Shown here in pieces: positions 8,524 to 17,903 of a DNA stretch of 64,000 nt. The position numbers were made by a program, and so were the translations under genes. The number at the start of each line of letters is the position of its first letter. The first letter of the stretch is position 1. The notes below the pieces were generated by a model that worked only from the letters and a program-made list of their open reading frames with translations, had not been told where the DNA came from and made no database searches. This DNA is from Victivallaceae bacterium (GTDB lineage: Bacteria > Verrucomicrobiota > Lentisphaeria > Victivallales > Victivallaceae). The stretch spans positions 1 to 64,000 of the forward strand of contig JAKSOF010000010.1 of NCBI GenBank assembly GCA_024405735.1, in the 5' to 3' direction.

Positions 8524-9129
8524 ATGAGCATCAACGCAATTTGGGAAAACGCTTTTTATTTGCTGGCATTGCTGAATCCGGCGAGCAAAATGATGTTTCT
8601 CGCTTCCTACGAACCGGCGCTGTCCCGGCGGCAGACGCGGGAACTGGCGTGGAAATCAAGTCTGGCGGCATTGCTGATCCTTTTTCTGCTCGCGGCGGCG
8701 GGGAATTTCGTTTTGTTCCGCATTTTCCGGGTACAACTTTATTCGCTTCAAATCACCGGAGGCGCGGTCGTCTTTATGATCGGCTGGACGGCGATCCGGG
8801 AGGGGCGGTTTCTTTCCCCGCAAACGGGAATACCGCCGCAAAGTTTTACCGATCTTTCGCTCGTGCCCCTTGCCGCGCCGCTGATCGCGGGACCGGGAAT
8901 GATCGCCCAGGCGGTCGCGATGAGTATGGAGCACGGTTTATTTCCGACGCTCGCGGCATTGACCGTCGCGGTCGCCATCAACTTCGCGCTGATGCTTTTT
9001 TCCTCCGGGATCAACCGGACATTGAACCGCGTCCATCTGGTCGGTCCCCTGATCCGGCTGACCGGCTTGATCATCAGCGCGATTTCGATGCAAATGATGA
9101 TCTCCGGCTTGAAAAACGCTTTTTGCTGA
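8524..9129 (+). CDS. MarC-family integral membrane protein
   Basis: A 201-residue polytopic protein with about six hydrophobic segments and the family signatures LLALLNPASKMMFL near the N-terminus and PLAAPLIAGPGMIA in the middle. MarC/UPF0056 proteins sit in the inner membrane. Their transport role is not established, and the old link to multiple antibiotic resistance has not held up. It is the first gene of a six-gene operon, with 29 bases before the next start, so its substrate may be a product or precursor of the downstream enzymes. That is inference. Confidence 0.88.
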   Translation: MSINAIWENAFYLLALLNPASKMMFLASYEPALSRRQTRELAWKSSLAALLILFLLAAAGNFVLFRIFRVQLYSLQITGGAVVFMIGWTAIREGRFLSPQTGIPPQSFTDLSLVPLAAPLIAGPGMIAQAVAMSMEHGLFPTLAALTVAVAINFALMLFSSGINRTLNRVHLVGPLIRLTGLIISAISMQMMISGLKNAFC

Positions 9130-9158
9130 TCCATATTATTGCAGTTAAGGAGAAAAAA

Positions 9159-9980
9159 ATGAAAGAGATCAAACGGTTTCTGATGATCGGCGCGCATCCC
9201 GACGATGCGGACATCCGCTTCGGCGGCACGGCGTTGCAACTGGCGCGCGCGGGGCATGTCGTCAAATTCGTTTCCTTTTGCAACGGCAACTGCGGTCATT
9301 ACGAAATGGCGGGAGCACAACTTGCGGTGCGCCGTTTTCAGGAAACGCAGGCGTCGCGCGAAGTTTCCGGCATCAGCGAATATCAGGTCTTTACCGAAAA
9401 CAACGACTGCGAATTGACTCCGTCGCTTGAAAACCGCAAAAAAATGATCCGGCTCATCCGCGAATTTCAGCCGGACGTCGTTTTGACGCACCGTCTGTGC
9501 GATTATCACGCCGATCACCGCGCAACGGCGCAACTCGTCCTGGACGCGGCATATCTGACGCAAGTGCCGATGTATTGCGCCGATGTGCCGATCCCGCCGG
9601 AAAATCCCGTTTACGCGCACGTTTACGATGACTTCACCGAGCCGCGTCCGCTCCGGTACGACGCGATGATCCCGATCGACGGCGTGATCGACGACAAATG
9701 CCGGATGCTCGACTGCCACGTTTCGCAGGTCTACGAGTGGCTCGCTTGGGAACTCGGCGAGAAATTCGACCATACGACGTGGAGTTGGGCAAAGAAACGC
9801 GAATTTCTGCTCAAAAACTGGGGACAGCGTTTCATCGACGCCGCCAATACGGGACGGGAGAGATTAGTCCAAATCTACGGCGAAGCCGGAAAAAGCGTCC
9901 GTTACGCCGAAGCGTTTGAACTTTCTCCCTACGGGAAGCGCATCACCGCCGATGAATTTCAAGCGTTGATGATGCCTTAG
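9159..9980 (+). CDS. PIG-L family N-acetylglucosaminyl-type deacetylase
   Basis: Zinc-dependent de-N-acetylase fold: GAHPDDADIRFGG at residues 9-21 and the HADH motif in DYHADHRATAQLV. Family members remove acetyl groups from GlcNAc-type sugars or small conjugates. The start at 9159 follows AAGGAG and is far more convincing than a longer frame running back through marC. At 273 residues it is of normal length. It lies second in the operon, so it probably acts on an acetylated intermediate of the same pathway. The exact substrate cannot be read from the sequence. Confidence 0.9.
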   Translation: MKEIKRFLMIGAHPDDADIRFGGTALQLARAGHVVKFVSFCNGNCGHYEMAGAQLAVRRFQETQASREVSGISEYQVFTENNDCELTPSLENRKKMIRLIREFQPDVVLTHRLCDYHADHRATAQLVLDAAYLTQVPMYCADVPIPPENPVYAHVYDDFTEPRPLRYDAMIPIDGVIDDKCRMLDCHVSQVYEWLAWELGEKFDHTTWSWAKKREFLLKNWGQRFIDAANTGRERLVQIYGEAGKSVRYAEAFELSPYGKRITADEFQALMMP

Positions 9981-9985
9981 ACGCA

Positions 9986-11158
9986 ATGAAAAAACGTCTT
10001 AAAATCGCCTTTGCCGCCGACTGGGCGCCGATCCGGGATTTCGCGCCGTTGATGACAAAAAGTCCGGAAGCGTTTTACCATGATCTTTTGCCCCGGTTGC
10101 GGCAATGCGACTACCGGATCGTCAACCTTGAATCGCCGTTGTCAAGTGCGCCTTTTATCGTCAAGAGCGGCGCCGCCTTTGCCGGAGATCCAAAGGCGGT
10201 CAACGCGTTGACGTGCGTCCCGTTTGACGCGGCGCTCCTCGCCAACAATCACGTTTTCGATTGCGGCGACGCGGGATTTCTCGACACGGTTTCCGCCTTG
10301 CGGGAAAACGGCATCGCTTATGCCGGAGCAGGAGAAAACCTCTCCGCCGCGAGAAAACCGCTTGTCATCGAAAAAAATCATCTGCGCATCGCCGTTTTCG
10401 CGATGTCCGAGGGCGAAGACGAAAAAGGCGCGACTTGGTCGCATCCCGGCGTCCGCCCTTGGGAAGTCGATTTACTTGCCGACGAGATCAGGAAAACCAA
10501 GGGTGATTTTGACTTCGTTTTCGTTTCGCTTCACTGCGGTCTGGAGTACCAGCCCTACCCTTCTTGTTACGTCTGGGAAGCGTGTCGGCGACTTGCCGGA
10601 GCGGGCGCCGATCTCATCGCCGGGCATCATCCGCACGTACCGCAGGGAATGACATTTTTCGGTAAAACGCCCGTGTTTTTCAGCCTCGGGAATTTCGGCT
10701 TTTATCAGCCAAGCGCGCTGTTTTACCGCAAGATCGGTTTTTATCTGGAGATCGAAGCGGAAAAAAACGCATCCTTGCGTTGTACCCCGATCCCTTATAA
10801 AATTGCAAACGACGGATTGCATCTTCTTCAAAACGAAGAACTTAAAGAGTTTCAAAAACTGCTGAAAGAACTTTCTGAACCGCTGACGGATGAAAAAAGT
10901 GCGCGCAATGCGTGGCACGCGGTCCTCGCCGCTTGCGGCATCGCCGGATTTGAAGAGGAATTACAGCGTATTTTGTCGCAATGGCAAAACGACCCCGCCA
11001 AAGGCGCGGCGATGCTCCGCAACCGTTTGTTATGTATGCAACACGCGACGCAATGGCGCGACGGATTGAGCCGCATCATCGACGGCACGATCTCCGACGC
11101 TCCGGAAAAATATGTCGAAATGGTGAAACGCTATCTTACGCGCAAGGTGGAAAATTGA
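9986..11158 (+). CDS. CapA/PgsA-like metallophosphoesterase-fold protein
   Basis: A 390-residue calcineurin-like protein of the CapA family, known from poly-gamma-glutamate capsule synthesis. The visible metal and active-site motifs are FAADWAP, RIVNLESPL, ALLANNHVFDCGDAG, VSLHCGLEY and AGHHPHVPQG. There is no signal peptide or membrane anchor, unlike the PgsA subunit of capsule synthetases, so it is predicted to be cytoplasmic. It starts five bases after the deacetylase stop, and its own stop overlaps the start of the racemase. Together with the ligase and racemase it points to gamma-linked or D-glutamyl chemistry, which is inference. Confidence 0.85.
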   Translation: MKKRLKIAFAADWAPIRDFAPLMTKSPEAFYHDLLPRLRQCDYRIVNLESPLSSAPFIVKSGAAFAGDPKAVNALTCVPFDAALLANNHVFDCGDAGFLDTVSALRENGIAYAGAGENLSAARKPLVIEKNHLRIAVFAMSEGEDEKGATWSHPGVRPWEVDLLADEIRKTKGDFDFVFVSLHCGLEYQPYPSCYVWEACRRLAGAGADLIAGHHPHVPQGMTFFGKTPVFFSLGNFGFYQPSALFYRKIGFYLEIEAEKNASLRCTPIPYKIANDGLHLLQNEELKEFQKLLKELSEPLTDEKSARNAWHAVLAACGIAGFEEELQRILSQWQNDPAKGAAMLRNRLLCMQHATQWRDGLSRIIDGTISDAPEKYVEMVKRYLTRKVEN

Positions 11159-12021
11159 AAAGGATCCTCATCTGCGATTCCGGCATCGGCGGGCTCAACA
11201 TCGCCGCGCGCTTTTTCCGTCCCGGCGCAACGGGCGAGGACGCCGAGATCCTTTATTTCAACGCATATCCCACGGTAAACAAAGGATTTAACGCGATCGG
11301 AAATCCCCGCGACCAAGAGAATCTTTTTCGCATCGTCCTCGAAGCCATGACGCCTTTTTCGCCGGACGTCTGCCTGATCGCGTGCAACACGTTATCTATT
11401 ATCGCCCAAAGACTTATGCGGTATTACAAAGCCGCTTTCCCCGTTCAGGGGATCTTGGATCCGGCAACTGAAAAAATGGCAAGCGCTCTGCGCGGAAATG
11501 AAACAATTCCGCTGCTGTTGCTCGGCACCAAAACGACGATGGATTCCGGATTTTATCCGCAACAACTTATCCGGCAGGGAGTTGATAAAAGCAGGATCTT
11601 TTCGCTCGCCGTCCCCGGTTTGGCGACACAACTGGAATCAGGCATCGATACGCCCGAAGTCGCAAAAACAATTGCCGTTTGCGCCGGACAGGCGAAAGAA
11701 CTTCTTCCGCCGGGGACGGAAAAACTCTACCTCGGCTTATGCTGTACGCACTTCGGCTTCGCTTCCCGTATCTGGGAGCGGGAATTTTCCGCCGTTTTCA
11801 AAATGAAACCGACGTTGCTCGATCCCGATCAATGGTTCGGCGGGAATGCCGCCGGCAAAAAATTTCAGTACGTAAGCCGGATCCCCTTTTTCGGCGACGG
11901 GCAAAAGACGATGACGCAGTTTTTTTCCGGCAGTGCGCCGGAAATTTCCAACGCATTGGCAACGGCGCAGGCAGATCCCGGCTTGTTTCAGGTGCCGGAA
12001 AAATTTTTTGATAAACAATAG
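11155..12021 (+). CDS. Aspartate/glutamate racemase, MurI-like
   Basis: A cofactor-independent racemase. CDSGIGGLN at the N-terminus, the first catalytic cysteine in IACNTLS and the second in LCCTHFGF are all present, so both proton-transfer cysteines are kept. The length of about 288 is close to MurI. The start is a TTG at 11155 that overlaps the capA-like stop (TTGA). AAGGTGG lies just upstream, and no in-frame ATG gives the expected beginning. Probably it supplies D-glutamate or D-aspartate to the ATP-grasp enzyme encoded next. It could also be the housekeeping MurI, which I cannot exclude from this window. Confidence 0.85.
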   Translation: MKRILICDSGIGGLNIAARFFRPGATGEDAEILYFNAYPTVNKGFNAIGNPRDQENLFRIVLEAMTPFSPDVCLIACNTLSIIAQRLMRYYKAAFPVQGILDPATEKMASALRGNETIPLLLLGTKTTMDSGFYPQQLIRQGVDKSRIFSLAVPGLATQLESGIDTPEVAKTIAVCAGQAKELLPPGTEKLYLGLCCTHFGFASRIWEREFSAVFKMKPTLLDPDQWFGGNAAGKKFQYVSRIPFFGDGQKTMTQFFSGSAPEISNALATAQADPGLFQVPEKFFDKQ

Positions 12022-12030
12022 AGGCTGAAA

Positions 12031-12999
12031 ATGAAAGATGATTTTACCGTCGTTCTGGTAACGGGTCAAGGCGGCGACGCGCAAGGGTGGGGAAATATGC
12101 AAGTTACGCAAAGCGTCAAGGCGGCGATCGAACGCAATCACATCAACTGCCGGATCGTCCTCGCCGAAAACAAAGAGGAATTGATCCGCGGCTTGCAAAA
12201 CATCAAGTGCCCGATCATCTGGAGTTCGCTCTATTTCTTTTCGGGACGCGGCGACATCGTCGGGGTCCCCGACGATGCCGAATGGGTCTCGGACATTCTG
12301 GATGAACTGCATATCCCCTACATCGGTCCTTCCGGCTCGACGATGAAAAAACTCATTGAAAAATTCGACACGCACGAAGTGATGGCGGCGGCGGGTATTT
12401 CCGTGCCGGAGCATACCTTATGTCCGCCGTCATCCCCGGACGAGATCGGCTATTTCCCCGCGTTTGTCAAGCCCAACGGCGAATCGCGCTCGGTCGGCAT
12501 CAGCGACAAAAGCGTCGTGCAGAACCGCGATGAACTTGTCCGGCAAGTGCGTTTCATCCGGCAGAATTTACGGCAACCGGCATTGGTCGAAGAATATCTG
12601 CCGGGACGCGAATACACGGTGCTGGTGATCGGCAACGGCAAAAAGCGCGAGATCCTCCCCGGCCGCGTCACCGTCGATGCGGCTCATTACGGGAAATACC
12701 CGATCCTGCGCAGTGACTTGCGCGGCGTCGGCTTGACGCACATTTCGCTTCCGGAGGAACACCGCGAAGAGGCGATCGCGCTTGCCGCCGCCGCGTGCGA
12801 CGCGCTCGACTGCCGCGACCACGTCCGCATCGATATGCGCGAGGGTGCGGATGGCAAACTGCGCATCATGGAAGTCAACGGCATTCCCGGCTTGAAACCG
12901 GAAAAAAGCTGGAGCCCGCAGATTTACGCGCTTTATCATCCGATCGACGATCCCTACACCGCGCTGATCGGCGCGATCATTTCCGCCGCAAGGAGATAA
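12031..12999 (+). CDS. ATP-grasp ligase related to D-alanine--D-alanine ligase
   Basis: A 322-residue ATP-grasp protein. It has the Ddl-like hinge IGPSGSTMKKLIEKFDTHE, the ATP-binding FVKPNGESRSVGI, the EEYLPGREYTVLV strand, and the metal-binding end DHVRIDMREG...MEVNGIPGLKP. The N-terminal part keeps only a loose match to Ddl (no HG-x-E-DG motif seen; SSLYFFSGRGDIVG stands there), so the first amino acid bound is probably not D-Ala in the normal way. It lies nine bases after the racemase. A role in joining a D-amino acid to an amine or amino acid is likely, but the product is not known. Confidence 0.85.
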   Translation: MKDDFTVVLVTGQGGDAQGWGNMQVTQSVKAAIERNHINCRIVLAENKEELIRGLQNIKCPIIWSSLYFFSGRGDIVGVPDDAEWVSDILDELHIPYIGPSGSTMKKLIEKFDTHEVMAAAGISVPEHTLCPPSSPDEIGYFPAFVKPNGESRSVGISDKSVVQNRDELVRQVRFIRQNLRQPALVEEYLPGREYTVLVIGNGKKREILPGRVTVDAAHYGKYPILRSDLRGVGLTHISLPEEHREEAIALAAAACDALDCRDHVRIDMREGADGKLRIMEVNGIPGLKPEKSWSPQIYALYHPIDDPYTALIGAIISAARR

Positions 13000-13004
13000 G
13001 CGTC

Positions 13005-13694
13005 ATGAAGCGTCCCGTCATCCTGCTCAACACGGCAGTCGATCTGCACAACGGCAGAGAATGTGAAATTTTGATCAGCCAATATGCGGAGCGCGTCAGC
13101 GACGCGGGCGGAGTCCCGATACTGATCCCGTCGATCGAAAAAGAGGAGATCATTCAGACTTTGCTTGCCCGCGCCGACGGCGTGCTTCTCATCGGCGGCA
13201 AGGATTATCCGCCCTCCTTTTACGGAGAAACGGCACATCCGGCAACGCAGACGACGCGGATGCGCCCCCTTTTCGACCTTGCCTTTGCCCGCGCGGCATT
13301 GCAAAGCGATCTTCCGATCCTCGGCATCTGCGCCGGATGCCAGTTACTCAATATCGCACTCGGCGGCAAATTGATCCAGCACCTCGGCAATGCGGAAAAA
13401 CACACGCAGGGCGCAATGCACGAAGCGACCATTGTGCGCGACGGCTTTTTTCCCCGCGCCGTCGGCAAAAAAGCGGGAGAAAAAATCACGGTCAACAGTT
13501 TTCACCATCAGGCGGTCGATCCCGCGTATCCCGGCAGAGGACTGGTCGTGACGGCGACCGCTTTTGACGGAAGCGTCGAAGCGCTGGAAATACCGGGGGC
13601 ACGGATGGTTGCCGGAGTTCAGTTCCACCCGGAAAGAATGGACGATCTCGCGCCGCTGATTTTTCATCAGCTGATCGCCGAAGCCGCAAAATAG
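13005..13694 (+). CDS. Class I glutamine amidotransferase-like gamma-glutamyl hydrolase (peptidase C26)
   Basis: PuuD-like member of peptidase family C26. The nucleophile elbow is GICAGCQLLNIALGG, the catalytic His/Glu pair is in GVQFHPERMDD, and LLIGGKDYPPSFYGE near residues 65-80 is the usual family segment. 229 residues is normal. AAGGAG precedes the ATG at 13005, five bases after the ligase stop. Known relatives cleave gamma-glutamyl amides such as gamma-Glu-GABA. As the last gene of the operon it could release the final product from a gamma-glutamyl carrier, a scheme inferred from the order of genes. Confidence 0.9.
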   Translation: MKRPVILLNTAVDLHNGRECEILISQYAERVSDAGGVPILIPSIEKEEIIQTLLARADGVLLIGGKDYPPSFYGETAHPATQTTRMRPLFDLAFARAALQSDLPILGICAGCQLLNIALGGKLIQHLGNAEKHTQGAMHEATIVRDGFFPRAVGKKAGEKITVNSFHHQAVDPAYPGRGLVVTATAFDGSVEALEIPGARMVAGVQFHPERMDDLAPLIFHQLIAEAAK

Positions 13695-13695
13695 A

Positions 13696-15465
13696 CTATT
13701 TTTTCTTTTTCCGCTGAAAATTGGCACCGGGGGCAAAACGCTTTTTACCCTGGGTGCGGTCGCGGCGCAAGAGATCGCGCTGATCGCGGCGTTCGGCAAG
13801 CCCCTTGCTGACTTCGATCGGCGTGCCGTCCGGCGCGATCCCGGCGCAGTACATCGCGCATCCCATCGTCATCGCAAGCGGCATGAAATCCTGTACCTGC
13901 TGGGGGCTCCAGTGGTATTTTTCGAGGTATTCGTCGACGACTTTCATCTCTTTCGCAGTACTGCCGGGAAAATTGGAAATAAAGTAAGGCACCATATACT
14001 GCTCTTTACCGCTTTGACGGTTGACGCGGTCGAAAATCTCCTTGAAGGCATCGAATTCCCCCGGTTCGCCTTTGCGCATCAACTGCAGAACTTTTCCGTC
14101 GAGATGCTCGGGCGCGACGCTGATCTGCCCCGAAACGTGATCGCGGATGATCTTTTCCGTCTGGCGCGGCTGTTTCAAGGCGAGATCGAGCCGGACGCCG
14201 GAATTGATGAAAACGTGTTTGACGCGCGGGATCTCACGGAGGCGGTCGAGCAAATCCATCAGCGGCTTTTCCTCAATGCCGTAATTGGGGCAGAAATGAG
14301 GAAACAAGCAACTGCAGCGTTTGCATTTTTTGCATTTTTCAGTATCGACGGGGTGATGTCCGTAAATGTTGCCAGCCGCACCGCCGATGTCGCTCACCGT
14401 CCCGTGAAACCAGGGTTTTTGCGTGAGTTTTTCGACGCTTCGCACGATGCTTGCGCAACTGCGCGAAACCAGATGGTGTCCCTGATGCGCCACGAGTCCG
14501 CAAAAGGCGCATCCCCCCGGACAGCCGCGCACGACCTGAATGGAATCCTTGATGACTTCCCACGCCGGGATTTTTTCCTTGTAACTCCAATGGGGAAGTC
14601 CGGTAAACGGCAGTTCCGAAACGTGGTCGAAAACTTCCGTCGTCATCGGGACGCGCGGCGGTTCAACGAGCAGAATGCGGCCGTTGGTACGCTGGATCAG
14701 ACGGCGGCCGTTCCACGGATTCATCTCGGCTTCGATGATTTTCGTTTCGCGCATAATGGCAAGTTTATCCGTGCACATCTCCTCAAAGGAAGGCAGTTCA
14801 AGGACATTTTCGCCGACGGCAAATTCCGCACTTTCCCTGCCGCCGAGATAACGGCAGGTCCCTCTGATCCCGGCAAGCGTCCGTCGGTTTTTCAGACGGT
14901 CGAAAATTTCCGGCATCGTTTCCTCGCCCAGGCCGTAGCAGAGCAAGTCCGCCTTGGCGTCGACGAGCACCGACGGACGCATTTTGTCCTGCCAGTAATC
15001 GTAATGCGCGACGCGGCGCAAACTTGCCTCCACTCCGCCCAATATGACGGGAAGCCCCGGAAATGCCCGCCGCGCCAGTTGCGCGTAGACTACCGTCGCG
15101 TGGGGCGGACAAAGCCCCGGTTTGCCGCCGGGCGAATAGAGGTCTTCGCGGCGGAGCCGCCGCCCTGCGGTATAAAGTTTGACCATCGAATCCAGGTTGC
15201 CGCTGGCGACGCCGACGCCGAGAAGCGGCCGTCCGAAAGTTTTGAGACTGTCGGGATTTTTCCAGTCCGGCTGGGAAACGATGCCGACGCGGTAGCCTTT
15301 GTCGAGCAGTACGCGGGCGATGAGCGACGGTCCGAAACTCGGATGATCGATATAGGCGTCGCCCGTCACGATCAGAATGTCGATCGCATCCCAGTGACGC
15401 GCCGCCATCTCCTCACGGGTCATCGGGACAAACGAAAACAGGTCTTTGGAAGACAATTCCGCCAT
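13696..15465 (-). CDS. ygiQ: YgiQ-family radical SAM protein
   Basis: Large radical SAM enzyme of the UPF0313/YgiQ family, substrate unknown. The N-terminal cobalamin-like Rossmann region (ILIVTGDAYIDHPSFG, VGVASGNLDSMV) is followed by the cluster-binding CPGGCAFCG (CxxxCxxC) and by family signatures HYDYWQDKMRPS, CSCLFPHFCPNYG and YFISNFPGSTAKEM. The Cys-rich segment KCKKCKRCSC suggests a second metal site. I chose ATG 15465. A GTG 12 codons upstream is possible, and neither has a well-spaced ribosome site. The C-terminus is basic. It ends back to back with the C26 gene, one base apart. Confidence 0.92.
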   Translation of the reverse strand: MAELSSKDLFSFVPMTREEMAARHWDAIDILIVTGDAYIDHPSFGPSLIARVLLDKGYRVGIVSQPDWKNPDSLKTFGRPLLGVGVASGNLDSMVKLYTAGRRLRREDLYSPGGKPGLCPPHATVVYAQLARRAFPGLPVILGGVEASLRRVAHYDYWQDKMRPSVLVDAKADLLCYGLGEETMPEIFDRLKNRRTLAGIRGTCRYLGGRESAEFAVGENVLELPSFEEMCTDKLAIMRETKIIEAEMNPWNGRRLIQRTNGRILLVEPPRVPMTTEVFDHVSELPFTGLPHWSYKEKIPAWEVIKDSIQVVRGCPGGCAFCGLVAHQGHHLVSRSCASIVRSVEKLTQKPWFHGTVSDIGGAAGNIYGHHPVDTEKCKKCKRCSCLFPHFCPNYGIEEKPLMDLLDRLREIPRVKHVFINSGVRLDLALKQPRQTEKIIRDHVSGQISVAPEHLDGKVLQLMRKGEPGEFDAFKEIFDRVNRQSGKEQYMVPYFISNFPGSTAKEMKVVDEYLEKYHWSPQQVQDFMPLAMTMGCAMYCAGIAPDGTPIEVSKGLAERRDQRDLLRRDRTQGKKRFAPGANFQRKKKK

Positions 15466-15530
15466 CGCCGCAACACATCCTTTCCCCGCCAAAGCGGACA
15501 CGCCGTAAACTGCAATATTTTTTCAAAATC

Positions 15531-15577
15531 AAAAAAAGGGGGCGGTGCCAAACGGTGAAGTTCTGCAACGCCCCTTT
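15531..15577 (-). terminator. Terminator after pnp
   Basis: On the minus strand AAAAGGGGCG pairs with CGCCCC and a T-run of seven follows. The loop is long (about 25 bases) and may hold extra pairing. Confidence 0.55.
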
Positions 15578-15596
15578 TCGAGAAACGCAACGGGAT

Positions 15597-17708
15597 CTAC
15601 TCGCCCATTTCCTTGAGCGCGGCCTTGCGGCTCAAACGGATCTTGCCGGTCGAATCGATGTCGATCACCTTGACGGTGACAAAGTCACCCTCGTTGCAGA
15701 TGTCGGTCACCTTGTTGACGCGGTAGTCCGCCATTTCGGAAATGTGGAGCAAACCGTCCAGTCCGGGCAGGATCTCGACGAAAGCGCCGAAATCGCGCAC
15801 GGTGACGACTTTGCCGCGGTAGATCTTGCCGATCTCCGCTTCCGCCGTCGACGCGAGGACGCGCTCCTTGGCGGCGTTGAGCTGATCGAGATTCGACGCC
15901 ATGATCTTGACGGTGCCGTCTTCGGCGACGTCGATCGAAGCGCCGGTCTCGTCGGTGATCGCGCGGATATTCTTGCCGCCGGGGCCGATGAGGGCGCCGA
16001 TCTTTTCCGGATTGATCTTGACGACGTCAAGACGCGGAGCGCGCGGGCTGATCTCGGCGCGCGGTTTGGCGATGCACGCTTCGATCACGTCGAGTATCTT
16101 GAGGCGCGCGACGCGGTCGCGCTCCATGCCCTCGCAGAGCAAGTCGATCGGAATCCCGGGCAACTTCAAATCGAGCTGGAATCCGGTGATGCCGTCGCGG
16201 GTACCGCAGACTTTGAAGTCCATATCGCCGAAGTGGTCTTCCGCGCCGATGATGTCGGTCAACAGCAACCGTTCGCCGTTATCCCCGGTAACAAGACCGC
16301 AGGAAATGCCCGCGACGGGGGCGGTGATCGGCACGCCGGCATCCATCAGCGCGAGCGTCGCGCCGCAGACGCTCGCCATCGAGGTCGAGCCGTTGGAACT
16401 CATGATCTCGGAAACACAGCGGATGACGTAGGGAAAATCCTTGGGCACGACTTTGGAAACGGAACGCTCCGCGAGATTGCCGTGACCGATCTCGCGGCGG
16501 CCGGGACCGGTGATGCGGCCGACTTCGCCGACGCTGAAATTCGGGAAATTGTAGTGCAGATAAAAGCGTTTGACGCCGAGTCCGGTCGGACTGCCGAGAT
16601 CGTCGAATTCCTGCGCATCCTTATCGTTGCCGAGCGTGGCGATGACGAGCGCCTGGGTCTCGCCGCGGCTGAAAAGCGCGCTGCCGTGAACGACGGGGAG
16701 CACCCCGACTTCGGCGGAAAGCGGACGGATCTCGGTGATCGAGCGGCCGTCGGGACGGAACTGCTTGGTCAAAATGACGTTGCGGGTGACGGTGCGGATG
16801 AAATCATCGAAGCCCTTGGCGGTTTCGAGGAGGAAGTCCGCATCGCTCATATCGGCAAATTCGGCGCGGAGTTTTTCACGGGCGTCGGCGAGCAGAGCAT
16901 TCTGCGCGAGCTGACGGTCTTCCTTGCCGGGAATGGTGCAAACGTTTTCGATGCGGTCGGCGCAGACGGCTTCGAGGCGTTTCTGCAGATTTTCCGGCAC
17001 CGGGAAAAGTTTGTATTCCTTTTTCGGACGGCCCGCCTTGGCGGCGAGTTCGATCTGGGCGGCGCACTGCTTCTTGATCGCCTCGTTGGCGGCGTACATC
17101 GCTTCGCGCATCTGCGCCTCGGTGACGAATTCCGCCTCGCCCTCGATCATGATCACCTTGTCGGGACTGCCGGCGTAGATGAGGTCGAGTTTGCTGTTTT
17201 CCATCTCGGCACGGGTCGGGTTGATGACGTATTTGCCGTCGACCAGACCGACGCGGACCGCGCCGATGGGTCCCTGGAAAGGCATATCCGAAAGCATCAG
17301 ACAGACGGAAGCGCCGAGCATCGCGAGCACGTCCGGCTCGTTGACGCCGTCGGCGGAAAGCAACGTCGCGCAGACCTGAACTTCATCGAAAAAGCCTTTC
17401 GGGAAAAGCGGGCGGATCGGACGGTCGATCATACGGCAGGTGAGGATCTCCTTGGTCGAAGGACGGCCTTCGCGCTTGATGTAGCCGCCGGGGAATTTGC
17501 CTGCGGCGCTGTACTTTTCGCGGTAATCGACCTGCAACGGGAAAAAGTCGGAACCTTCGCGCGGAGCGCCGCTGCACGCGGTGACGAGCACGATGGTGTC
17601 GCCGAGGCGCACGAGCGCGGCGCCGTTGGCGAGTTTGGCGACCTTGCCGCTGGAAATTTCCATCGTGCGGTCGCCGTCGAACTGAAAGATCACTTTTTCT
17701 TCAGCCAT
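15597..17708 (-). CDS. pnp: Polyribonucleotide nucleotidyltransferase (PNPase)
   Basis: Phosphorolytic 3'-5' exoribonuclease. Two RNase PH domains are visible (ALVRLGDTIVLVTACSG; FSRGETQALVIATLG), with FNGSTSMASVCGATLALMDAG-like core (GSTSMASVCGATLALMDAG), then a KH domain (IGALIGPGGKNIRAI) and an S1 domain (GKVVTVRDFGAFVEILPG). The start at 17708 (MAEEKVIFQ) matches family members; the frame continues 22 codons upstream without similarity. It is about 703 residues long. It has its own promoter near 17904-17932 and a leader of nearly 190 bases, so leader-mediated control, as in other PNPase genes, is plausible. Confidence 0.95.
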   Translation of the reverse strand: MAEEKVIFQFDGDRTMEISSGKVAKLANGAALVRLGDTIVLVTACSGAPREGSDFFPLQVDYREKYSAAGKFPGGYIKREGRPSTKEILTCRMIDRPIRPLFPKGFFDEVQVCATLLSADGVNEPDVLAMLGASVCLMLSDMPFQGPIGAVRVGLVDGKYVINPTRAEMENSKLDLIYAGSPDKVIMIEGEAEFVTEAQMREAMYAANEAIKKQCAAQIELAAKAGRPKKEYKLFPVPENLQKRLEAVCADRIENVCTIPGKEDRQLAQNALLADAREKLRAEFADMSDADFLLETAKGFDDFIRTVTRNVILTKQFRPDGRSITEIRPLSAEVGVLPVVHGSALFSRGETQALVIATLGNDKDAQEFDDLGSPTGLGVKRFYLHYNFPNFSVGEVGRITGPGRREIGHGNLAERSVSKVVPKDFPYVIRCVSEIMSSNGSTSMASVCGATLALMDAGVPITAPVAGISCGLVTGDNGERLLLTDIIGAEDHFGDMDFKVCGTRDGITGFQLDLKLPGIPIDLLCEGMERDRVARLKILDVIEACIAKPRAEISPRAPRLDVVKINPEKIGALIGPGGKNIRAITDETGASIDVAEDGTVKIMASNLDQLNAAKERVLASTAEAEIGKIYRGKVVTVRDFGAFVEILPGLDGLLHISEMADYRVNKVTDICNEGDFVTVKVIDIDSTGKIRLSRKAALKEMGE

Positions 17709-17875
17709 TTTGATTTGAACCCTTTCATTTTGTTTCTGGTTTTTATGGATAAAACTTTTTGACAGTCGTTGCAAGCGGGAGTTTCGCGCGGAATCCCGGT
17801 ATCAACCGCCGAATGAACCGGCAACTGATAGCGTCCGAATTCCACGACCACGCGCCCGTCGGATGGCTGCGGCAC
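17690..17875 (-). CDS. Possible 61-codon leader ORF overlapping the pnp start
   Basis: An open frame that begins at GTG 17875, six bases after AAGG, and ends 18 bases inside pnp. The product would be rich in Val, Arg and Lys, with two close cysteines (CNDC), and I do not recognise it. It is listed because it fills the pnp leader and overlaps its start, which would couple the two if it is translated. It may equally be chance. Confidence 0.25.
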   Translation of the reverse strand: MPQPSDGRVVVEFGRYQLPVHSAVDTGIPRETPACNDCQKVLSIKTRNKMKGFKSKWLKKK

Positions 17876-17903
17876 AAAAAGCCTTATACCACGGTTGAAT
17901 AAT

